From Stictocephala bisonia (taxonomy: Eukaryota; Arthropoda; Insecta; Hemiptera; Membracidae): a stretch of 64,000 nt of DNA. The first letter of the stretch is position 1. Every line of letters begins with the position of its first letter. The translations under genes were made by a program, and so were the position numbers. The DNA lies in assembly GCA_035578905.1 (NCBI GenBank), contig JAQJVL010000569.1, positions 1 to 64,000 on the forward strand. The letters are read 5' to 3'. The notes under the pieces are model-generated. The model had not been told where the DNA came from. It was given only the letters and a program-made list of their open reading frames with translations, and ran no database searches. Shown piece by piece: positions 56,401 through 64,000 of this stretch.

Positions 56401-58613
56401 ACAGTCTTTTTTGTGGATAAAAGTGAAACATAATATGATTGTGAAATTTAAATATTGAAATCATAGACACATGTATATGGTACTTATGTAGTCCAAATTA
56501 AAAATGTATAAATAAACCTAACAAAACACATACACTGGAAATTTTTCCAGGACATCAAGATAAATACGGGTGTAAATTTTTCAGACCTAATCAATGTTTC
56601 CTTCCTTCTTCAAAGAGTTAAGTCTCAGGAAAATGTAGTACTGTACAATTATTATTAGTATTTCAGTCTAAACAAATGCACACTAACCAAGGTATTGCAC
56701 GTAGTTCATATCGACAGAACACTTACTGAAGCTGGATTTGAGTCCAATTGCCGTGCTCCGTGGTTAGACACTTGGATGGCAGCCACTCCCAGTCTCGTTG
56801 CTATAACTGCATCTTCTGCACTCAAGATTCCTTTTAACACTAGTGGTAAGTTCGTAATACTGTAGCAGAAACAGGCAAAGGTTAATATTTTAACAGATTC
56901 TTATAGATTATTATAAGCTCTTAACCTTTTTTTCCACTGGCCTATATTACAAAGGGTAAACCAGACTATTTTGAAGGTTTTTGCAGACATTCAAGGATAT
57001 GGCTATATTTCAATAAATATAAATTATATGTGAGTCATAGTCATAAAATAAATGACTATCAAAGGGACTTTGAGTACATATATATATATATATATACCTT
57101 GAAATAAAAATATCTAAAGGTAAATAAATATTATACCATACTAATAAATTGTGAATACATTTTAATATTTACAACAACAATTCAAACCAACCATACAACT
57201 AGTAAAAAATTATTAAGATGTAAACCTATTAATTTAAAAAAAAAATATGTTTCTAAACAACTTGAAAGCATTTAGAAAAAAATTCACAGTTGGAAAAAAT
57301 TAACATTTTTCCCCATTTCAAACAACATTCCAAAACTACGATTGATTTTTTGAAAGTTTCCACAATTCATTTGTAACTATTATTAGTCCATAAATATAAT
57401 CTGTATACAAATAGTTAGTATTTTTACATATTTATTTAATATTTTTGCATGAATTTCTTCTTTTTATTTTGAAAATGGTGAGAAACCAGGATTTTTCATC
57501 CACAACTTTGAATTATCATTATATGTTGTTAAAATCGTAATAAGCGGCCTATGTAATTATTTTGAATATAAATTTCTATTATTATAATTTTTATGTATTC
57601 TTCATCCACTATTTTGATTTTTCCAGTTTTGCCATCGTTCCATTAGTAATTAGGAGCTTTTAAACTACATAAATATAATTCAAAAACACAAAAAATGGAT
57701 TTATACATATTTGTTGTACCTTTTACCTTTTATTCGTAACAATTGTAATAATGGCATAAAAGCATAATTTCCCATCCGCCATTTTGTTTAACAATATTTT
57801 TTATGTTAATATAATAAGTGACTTAAAAATCCCCTAGGTAGATACTATTTTTCATTCAAATATGTAATGTATTTTTCGATTCATTCCAATTATTTCAAAT
57901 CGATTTATCAACTCTCTATTTAATCACAACTTTCCTACATTTTTTACTTGTTTCTTGTACTGTTAAGGAATTTTAAGGAGTTGTTTTGAGAATATTTTAT
58001 TAGAGTAATCTTCTCTAATTGTTCATTGCTAAAACCATGAGAATAAAAATGAAAGTTATTTATAAGATGGAAGTTTGAATTTTACTGTTCACTTCAGCTG
58101 TTATCTTTGGGAAACGATCTGAATCTTGCCTTAGATATGGTTGTTACTTATTGTGATCAATAATCGGGCATATTTGGTTTGATTGCAGCGTTTCGGTAGG
58201 AAACCAGTTGAGTGGCACAGAGTGTAGGGAAAGTTCTTTGCGTATGTTGCTTGATCAGTTGAGGTTAGATGCCATTTTTTAATTAGCAATAGGTTGCACA
58301 TTAAGCACTGAGATGCAATAACTGGGGTGATATCTGCTCGTACAATGGCCGCAGCATAAGTGTCAAAGTAAAGTTTACTTATTATTTAGTTTATTTAATT
58401 ACTTCTATATCAACAGAAAAAAAACAAGAAGTATTAAAGTGTATCCACTGGCCACAAGAGACTATTAGTTTGTTACCTCACCTTTTAAGCCACTTTACAT
58501 CTTGCCATGTAAGTTTATTATCCAACAAAGAGTGGACGTAAGCTCCTAAACTGGATTGGTCCTCCTCTTTTTGACTGATTTTTGTTGATTTTTCACCCAC
58601 AAAGTTTGCAAGA
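50419..58613 (-). CDS. HAO1: Peroxisomal (S)-2-hydroxy-acid oxidase (glycolate oxidase), 3' part, 5 exons
   Basis: Exons 58482-58613, 56727-56859, 55335-55451, 52565-52676 and 50419-50486 join in phase to about the last 187 residues of an FMN-dependent alpha-hydroxy-acid oxidase. Visible active-site parts are VLKGIL with the conserved Lys, [10 protein letters not shown] with the catalytic His and the substrate-binding Arg, DGGVRNGTD of the FMN phosphate site, and [11 protein letters not shown]. The family oxidises glycolate and related 2-hydroxy acids with oxygen, giving hydrogen peroxide. The C-terminus SYYSKL ends in SKL, a peroxisomal targeting signal 1. The tail [11 protein letters not shown] closely matches the Drosophila homologue. 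Exons for the N-terminal half were not found up to 64000 and are presumably off the edge or diverged beyond recognition. Confidence 0.92.
50790..50960 (-). repeat. tRNA-derived SINE in HAO intron
   Basis: The minus strand reads GCCTCAATGGTCAAGTGGAT (A box TGGTCAAGTGG) and, 30 bp on, CCAGGGTTTGAATCCTGG (B box GGTTTGAATCC), closed by AGAGGC. An unrelated body of about 80 bp with GGGACGAGCCTCAGGACG follows. The acceptor-like ends GCCTC/GAGGC pair, but the distance is too short and the anticodon arm too irregular for a functional tRNA gene. Confidence 0.7.
52565..52676 (-). CDS. HAO1: HAO exon with [11 protein letters not shown]
   Basis: The exon encodes [18 protein letters not shown], then [18 protein letters not shown]...WGL is the FMN-contacting segment of the family. 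The acceptor is CTATAG|GTA and the donor TCAG|GTATAT (phase 1). Confidence 0.93.
53164..54800 (-). pseudogene. Decayed LINE RT, split by a TTAA-type element
   Basis: The minus strand from 54790 reads [10 protein letters not shown], then [19 protein letters not shown] with the catalytic YADD (about 54650). After the insertion at 53733-54590 it continues [17 protein letters not shown] (about 53610), [14 protein letters not shown] (about 53445) and [18 protein letters not shown] (about 53380). This is Jockey/CR1-like order. Multiple stops are present, and the upstream half is missing. Confidence 0.8.
53737..54586 (+). mobile_element. TTAA-flanked piggyBac-like element with acidic transposase start
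   Basis: Target TTAA lies at 53733-53736 and 54587-54590. Termini CCCTCTCCCGT/ACGGGAGAGGG are perfect inverted repeats. At 54141 an ATG starts a short reading frame ([18 protein letters not shown], a TAG, then an acidic [17 protein letters not shown] run, stop near 54327) resembling the acidic N-terminus of piggyBac transposases. The catalytic part is deleted. Confidence 0.85.
55335..55451 (-). CDS. HAO1: HAO exon with DGGVRNGTD
   Basis: The exon encodes [39 protein letters not shown]. DGGVRxGTD binds the FMN phosphate. The acceptor is TTTCAG|ATA and the donor ATG|GTATAC; both phases are 0. Confidence 0.94.
55560..56726. other. HAO intron, nothing recognised
   Basis: AT-rich intron without clear repeats or open frames. 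Confidence 0.5.
56727..56859 (-). CDS. HAO1: HAO exon with catalytic SNHGARQLD
   Basis: The exon encodes [20 protein letters not shown] and [20 protein letters not shown], then NPAS. The His in SNHGAR acts as the general base in this family. The acceptor is CTACAG|T and the donor TCA|GTAAGT (phase 0). Confidence 0.95.
56870..58470. other. HAO intron, nothing recognised
   Basis: AT-rich DNA with a (TA)n microsatellite at about 57077-57098. I see no exon or transposon termini. Confidence 0.5.
58482..58613 (-). CDS. HAO1: HAO exon, most 5' one found
   Basis: The exon encodes [42 protein letters not shown]. It corresponds to the variable linker and the helix ending WxDIxWL before the catalytic Lys strand. 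The acceptor is GTTACAG|T and the donor AAAAG|GTGAG. Confidence 0.9.
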
Positions 58614-58703
58614 CTGTAACATAAATTATTTTCCATTAATGTGCAATTTATTTACTTAGCAGGCATTCCATTTAATTATATATACAGAATACAAGAGCGA
58701 GTG

Positions 58704-58985
58704 AAAACTTCGACATGGACACTACTAGAGAAGTCTGGGGTGTCCATGTTGGGTGGTAGTCAAGGTTCAGATGTTATGTAGGGAAGAAAACTGAGTCAGG
58801 CTTATCAGTTGGCTGAAAATCATACCAATACATGTGGTTCGGATTCCACATTAAGTTGTAGGTAAAGTTGCCTTGGCTTTTGGGCCATTAATAAACAGCT
58901 GAGGAACAGTCAACCTTACTTAGTAACAATGACTACATTCATTCATCTACACTCATTTGCCCCTCATATTCGCCCATATCTCTAC
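58704..58985 (+). repeat. Dispersed repeat, 'GGACACTACTA' family, well-preserved copy
   Basis: ATGGACACTACTAGAGAAGT, CATGTTGGGTGGTAGTCAAG, GGCTTATCAGTTGGCTGAAA, GGATTCCACATTAAG and AGTCAACCTTACTTAGTAAC are collinear with 16800-17110. A TGAGGAACAGTCAACC end and CATTCATC tail repeat the order seen there. Confidence 0.65.
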
Positions 58986-60736
58986 AACAATGAAGAAAAA
59001 ACTAACTTTTTAAAAAAAAGTCTGTAATAAGTGCATGCATAATATAAAATAGTAACAAACAGTATGGTTGATAGTAATAACATTGAAGATGACAGATTAA
59101 CATAGTGGGAGAAAATGACTTTGATGTACCACCGAAAGGGACAGAAGTCAATAATGTACATCCAGATTCTGAGTTATCAGGAAAGTTTCCTACACTTTCG
59201 TTATTGTGGCTATAGTTTTATATTTATGGGTCGATATTCACTCCAAAGTAGTTCAGTATATCTTGCGGCTTTAGAACAACGCTGCTACAAGAATGGATGC
59301 TATCCAACAGGTCCGAATACTGGATGAAATTATTTAGTAGCTTAAACAGGAATATGTCTCTTGCACCAACTTTCTTGATTCAAGACACTTTTGAGAGGAA
59401 TGTGAGAGTTCATTTCGTAAATATGTGTAGTCGAAATTTGAAAACTCATACGAACTCAATATGAACAAGCCTGACACGAATCTTTTTCAGCTATATCTTA
59501 AGTGTAAATTGGTGGTGGTGGGGGGAGTCAAAAAACAAAAGGGAACTCGATGTAGGAACAGTCAAGGCACATTAGCTGAGCTTCACTGTTTAAAAACGAG
59601 AAAGGTGCTTTGGAAGTAGCAGAATAATTCACATACAGCGGCTGTTCTTATACAGGGTAAATAAAGTTAGTGTTAAAAATTTTTTGTGGTTCATGTACAT
59701 GGTAAAATTAATAAAAATATATAACATTACAATTTTTCTATTTCTAAAACTATGGTGCTGATGCTAATTTTTGTAATTTTTACGTAGTTTTGTACTTTTG
59801 ACAATAATCCTTAAAAATCCCAGTTGGTGATAACCTGTTTTCAAACTTTAAAACCATAATTTAGTTTCCTGCAAAATTTTCAAAAACAATTATTCCATTC
59901 CTAATAATTTATAATACATTTTCTGTTTACAGTAGTAGCTCAAAGTTTCAGTTGAGGAAATCTTGGAAAAAATAGTAATTTAAACTCATCTAAAATAGTT
60001 AATTTACTTTTCTCTGCAGATTGGAATGAACTTCCCTCATAAGGAATGGACTATGTTGAATCACTTTCACAGATGGGAAGATTCAACTTCCGAAAATATA
60101 GAAATAAAAGTGTGGACTGACAAATTATCATTAATGTGATTGCGGAGTATGGATTCAAATTATGAATCACATTGTTGAGGATTACACATTGTGTTCTTTT
60201 CAGGAAGGATTTAGTCTTCACTAAATCATAGAAGCAGTTGTTGAATGGTTACAAAACCTGGATTCAGATATGTGACGGGAGATCAATATTTAAACACTAA
60301 GAAACAAGTACAGTGTACTTTAGATTTTATTTTATTTAGATATTAATAATTATTGGTCTGATTTTAACATTTTTATTCTTGCTCCTTTTAGTTTTGTAGT
60401 TGGCTTTGAAAGTCATTCAATATATATGTTGAGAAAAACCTAAGTGTGTCTAGTTTGCTCCACAAACCATTAACAATCTGCTAATATGATCAATATTGGA
60501 ATATCCGTAATCAATTAGTTTTTGGCTTGGGTGAGTTTAGTTGTTTATTGATATATTTTACTACCACGTTTTTCTTGCCAGCTGAGATAATTTTCTCTGG
60601 GTTAGACTAAATCCAAGCTAGGTATTTCTTCTGACTTTGAGTATGATCATGAAAAGCAGATCCTTGAGTGAAAGATTCATTTAAAAGTTAACAATTATAT
60701 TGTTATCAACTGACAATTGTTGATTGAGGATTCAAG
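58986..60736. other. Region upstream of the CR1-like LINE
   Basis: Short + strand open stretches (59115-59327; about 60010-60290) have no domain that I recognise and may be remnants. The last few hundred bases before 60737 must include the LINE 5' UTR, but its 5' end cannot be placed without another copy. Confidence 0.35.
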
Positions 60737-61885
60737 ATGGCGCCGATTGACAGTGATGCGGTCGCATCGGTTTCAGTTAAAAATAGAGTTTTATTAGATA
60801 CAAAGTGTAGTAAGTGCAATAAAGTTGTTAAGAATGGTATACTCTGTGACCTGTGTGATAAATGGATCCATTTTAAATGTTCTAAATTATCGGAAGAAAA
60901 TCTACCAGACGAAAATGATGAGTGGATATGTCCCCGATGTCAAGATCGTGAAAATGGCGTCGTTACGTTGAACGAAACCACATTGGATAGCTCGGAAGGA
61001 ACTATAGCCAGTTTGAATCAGGTAATTAAGTTACTGAAAGATGACATTATTCACCTTAAAGAAGAAAACGAAAGACTTAGGCATAAGCTCAGTGGAAATT
61101 CTGTGAACGTCAACAATGATTGGAAAGTTGCTCCAAAACACAAAACTTTTAGGCCTAACTTCAATGCTAATAACTTGGCAGATTTCCCACCTTTAAACAA
61201 CAAATTTGAGGTACTAACAACTGTAGACGATCAAGTAAAGAGAATTAAAGAAGTAAGTCAAAGTGAACAGACTGGACAAAATAAATCATCAAAAAACAAT
61301 TTTAGGCCTAGGTCATTGAATGTTTGTTTGTATGCTGATAGCCAAGGCAGAGACATATACAAAGGCTTGAGGGACAGTCACCATAAGTTTTATAGTATGA
61401 TTAAACCTGGAGCTAAATTCAAAGATGTTACAGAGACTGCCCAATATGATTCTTCAGATGCAACTGTTTTCCTAGCTGGTGCAAATGATATTGCTTGCAA
61501 TGGTAGGAAAGAACTACTGTCTTCGCTAAGAAAGAGAATTCAAGATCTCCAGAACCGCAAGGCTAGTAACTTGCTAGTTTTCTCAGTACCTCACAGACAT
61601 GACCTTCCAGACACATCAGTCATTAACTTTGAAGTGCAGCAGGCCAACAGAGACATTTTCAATGTATGTAAGCATTTCAATAATGTAACATTTGTTGACA
61701 TAAGTAGGCTTGGAAGAAGATTCCATACAAGAAATGGTTTACATTTGAATACTTTAGGTAAGAAATTTGTTGGTAGTAAGATTTTGGAATTTGTAAATAA
61801 GCTAGCCAGTAAACAAGAACCAGTGCCTGAACCGGTCTCTCTTAGGTATAATCATAGTTCTTTTTTAGAAGTAAGCCAAATTTAA
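60737..61885 (+). CDS. CR1-like LINE ORF1: PHD finger, coiled coil, SGNH-esterase-like domain
   Basis: The ORF has 382 aa and is intact. Residues about 24-64 are a PHD finger: CSKC, CDLCDKWIHFKCSKL, then WICPRC with all eight Cys/His ligands. Residues about 92-118 form a Leu/Glu coiled coil (IKLLKDDIIHLKEENERLRH). Residues about 195-360 resemble SGNH/GDSL hydrolases: YADSQGRD in place of GDSxG (Ser kept), AGANDI for the Asn block and GLHLNTLGKK for the His block. ORF1 proteins of CR1-clade LINEs commonly pair PHD and esterase domains; they bind the element RNA and may contact membrane or chromatin. The start is the first ATG, context AAGATGG. The ORF overlaps the ORF2 frame at 61858-61885. 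Confidence 0.92.
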   Translation: MAPIDSDAVASVSVKNRVLLDTKCSKCNKVVKNGILCDLCDKWIHFKCSKLSEENLPDENDEWICPRCQDRENGVVTLNETTLDSSEGTIASLNQVIKLLKDDIIHLKEENERLRHKLSGNSVNVNNDWKVAPKHKTFRPNFNANNLADFPPLNNKFEVLTTVDDQVKRIKEVSQSEQTGQNKSSKNNFRPRSLNVCLYADSQGRDIYKGLRDSHHKFYSMIKPGAKFKDVTETAQYDSSDATVFLAGANDIACNGRKELLSSLRKRIQDLQNRKASNLLVFSVPHRHDLPDTSVINFEVQQANRDIFNVCKHFNNVTFVDISRLGRRFHTRNGLHLNTLGKKFVGSKILEFVNKLASKQEPVPEPVSLRYNHSSFLEVSQI

Positions 61886-64000
61886 ATAAACCTAGCTGTG
61901 GAAATTTAAAAAATATTCAGTTCTCTCACAATTGGCCTAGTTCTCATACAAATGTTAGGTCGAATTATTTAAATCAGAACACGAGTGAAACACATGTTTG
62001 CAATAGTTATGTTAATTCACAAAATTTGAAATTTAAGGTAGGCTATCTCAACGTTCAAGGTATGAGTGGAAAAGAAGTTGTACTGAATGATTTTGCAAAG
62101 GATAATATGTTTGATTCATTATGCTTGAGCGAGCACTGGTGTAAGGGAGATGAAATTTCTTTTCATATATTAGATGATTATAAGTTAGCGAATAGTTTTT
62201 GTAGGGATCAGCACATTCATGGTGGTGTATCGGTTTATATTAAGAAAGAATTTGTTAATAGTAGTAGTAAGTTGGATCTTGGTTTCATGTGTATTGAGTT
62301 TCACTTTGAAGCTACAGGTATATATTTAGAACATTTAAAAATTGTTGTTGTATCACTGTATAGATCACCAAAGGGTGATCCAATAATATTTTTAGAGAAA
62401 CTTGAGGATTTATTGAATTTTTTTGTCGGGACTAAGTGGAAAAAGTACAGCATAACAGTTGGTGGTGACATAAATGCTATCTTTGATGTAACTAATGATA
62501 CGCACCATGTAAATGAATTTAAAAATCTATTACGACAGTATAATTTTACTGTTACAAACTACAAATCAACAAGAGAGTCAGCTTGTCTGGACAATATTTT
62601 TACAAATGTTAATAGAGGTCAAATGTTTTCTGATGTTGCATTGTTTGCATTCTCAGATCATGATTCAGTTTGGTTAGAAATCAATATGCCTAATTTGAGT
62701 CATGAAGATTGCAAACAAATAGAATCTAAATTAATAATCACAAGGCCAATAACCCTGGAAAAAATGTTTAATTTTAAGGTTTCACTCAGTCATTATGATT
62801 GGACCATGTTGATTAATAACAATAGTCATTTTTCTGCTGGTGTAGTTTTTGATAAATTTTTTCATGTTTTCTTAAGTATTTTTGAGTCCAATATTCCTCA
62901 GCATAAATGTAAAGTAAATCCTGTCTCTCATAGAACTAAGAAGCCAAAGGGAAAAAATCCATGGTATACACCAAAACTAGCCAATATGAAGAATAGATTA
63001 TTATCGGTTTTAGATTTTTATAGAGTTCATAAAACAGAGACTGCTAAATTAAATTATTTAAAAGCTAGAAAGTATTATAAAAATTCTATAAATGGGGCTA
63101 AAAAAGAATATAACTTATCTAGTATAGAGTCAGCCAAAAATAAATGTAAGACAGCATGGAGTGTAATAAACTCTGTTGCCAAAAGCAGACAAAGAGAGGT
63201 TATATCTATATCACCAAATGAGTTTAATGATTTTTGTGTAGATTCAGTCAATGAAATTTGTAACAGTGTTGTTAGACCCTGTGAAACTATGTCAGATCTC
63301 ATAAAACTCCATGTAAATAATCCTTTGAGAAATAAATTTCCTTTCTCAGAGATAACACCTGATGTAGTTTTAAGTACTGTATATAATTTTAAGCCTTCTG
63401 ATAGTGTAGATATTTATGATGTTTCTAGTAATATGTTGAAAAAGATAATTGGTTCTATAGTTTTACCTCTTACTCATTGTATAAACAGATGTTTAAATGA
63501 AGGTATCTTCCCTGAGGTTTTAAAAGTATCCAAGGTGGTGCCCCTCTATAAGAAAGGGGATAGAAATTGTCCCTCTAGTTACCGCCCAATATCTTTGACA
63601 CCGGTTTTATCAAAGGTGGTTGAATCTATAATTTATCATCAGGTGTGTGAATACATTCAACATCATAAAATTCTCTCTGATGTGCAGTTTGGCTTTAGGA
63701 AGGCCAAATCTACTGTTCATGCCATAGACTATTTAATTAAAAAAGTGCTCGATTCTTATGAGGATGGAGACTTTGCTCAGGCCACTTTTTGTGACCTGAG
63801 CAGAGCCTTTGACTGTGTTGAGCATGACTCACTTTTGGAGAAATTGGTTCATTATGGCATTGTCAATGACAAAACTAATAACATTTTTGAATCATTTTTA
63901 AATAACCGCAAACAAATAGTTTGCATTGGAAAGAAACAATCTCGAATTGCTGACATTAAATGTGGAGTGCCACAGGGCTCAGTTTTGGGACCTCTGTTGT
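61858..64000 (+). CDS. CR1-like LINE ORF2: APE endonuclease and reverse transcriptase (runs off edge)
   Basis: Open without a stop from 61858 to the window end. Endonuclease: YLNVQGM (about 62044), LCLSEHW with the catalytic Glu (about 62122), VVSLYRSPKGD (about 62350), GGDINAIFD (about 62461) and FSDHDSVW (about 62653). RT: VSKVVPLYKKGDRN (about 63526), SYRPISLTPVLSKVVES (about 63580), VQFGFRKAKST (about 63682), ATFCDLSRAFDCVEHDSL (about 63784) and GVPQGSVLGPLL (about 63964). The FADD box lies beyond the edge. The motif set fits the CR1/Jockey group. The first ATG is at 62062, inside the first endonuclease motif, so independent initiation there would remove a needed Asn. The absence of breaks marks a young, possibly active copy. 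Confidence 0.93.
61861..61867 (+). promoter_or_regulatory. Candidate -1 ribosomal frameshift site T TTT TTA
   Basis: In the ORF1 frame the codons are TCT-TTT-TTA, so T-TTT-TTA occupies the canonical X-XXY-YYZ slippery register. Slippage by -1 continues at 61867 (AGA) directly in the ORF2 frame. That frame opens only at 61858, after a TAG at 61855-61857. The ORF1 stop is at 61883. No obvious strong downstream pseudoknot is visible by eye. Confidence 0.6.

Noticed and set aside
59115..60290. HAO upstream exons or a novel gene on either strand
   Set aside because: Translated pieces match no HAO N-terminal motif and are broken by stops; splice borders in phase could not be found.

Overview
The window is AT-rich animal nuclear DNA, almost certainly from an insect. 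Its two host genes have multi-kilobase introns, and the transposon load (mariner, piggyBac, Helitron, Penelope-like, copia, several LINE lineages) fits an arthropod. A hemipteran-type genome is my guess; no single sequence proves it. There are no prokaryotic operons, CRISPR arrays or intact RNA genes.

Host genes. (1) A TAF6-like (TAF6L, Drosophila SAF6) gene of the SAGA co-activator lies on the + strand, 15908..44750. Seven coding exons join in perfect phase into a predicted protein of about 598 aa with a histone fold, a HEAT region and a TAF6L-type tail. (2) The 3' part of a peroxisomal (S)-2-hydroxy-acid oxidase (HAO/glycolate oxidase) gene lies on the - strand, 58613..50419. Five exons end in the peroxisomal signal SKL; its 5' exons were not found and are probably beyond the right edge. 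The two genes are convergent, with a LINE and a TTAA-type element between them.

Layout. 1-606 is a 91-bp tandem array running off the left edge. 607-10850 holds scattered repeats: a hAT-like MITE (4404-4776), a LINE RT scrap, and a Penelope-like fragment preceded by a hammerhead-like inverted repeat. 10860-15180 is a LINE ORF1 remnant abutting a broken copia-type gag-pol with a half-tRNA-type primer-binding site. TAF6L introns hold LINE remnants (17.9-21.0 kb), a fold-back mariner (23.2-24.1 kb), a long-inverted-repeat element invaded by a Helitron (24.6-28.0 kb), a decayed piggyBac invaded by a pogo-like MITE (30.4-34.0 kb), an RNase H-bearing LINE inserted in a tRNA-Leu-like SINE (35.3-38.2 kb) and TTAA-flanked MITEs. 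45.5-49.8 kb is a TTAA-type MITE split by a 3.5-kb LINE. HAO introns hold a tRNA-derived SINE and a decayed LINE interrupted by another TTAA-type element. 60.7 kb to the right edge is a well-preserved CR1-like LINE with a PHD/SGNH ORF1 and an endonuclease/RT ORF2.

The most striking observation is in that last element. ORF2 lies in the -1 frame relative to ORF1, opens only three bases before a zero-frame T TTT TTA heptamer, and has no ATG upstream of its first endonuclease motif. This suggests ORF1-ORF2 fusion by programmed -1 frameshifting.
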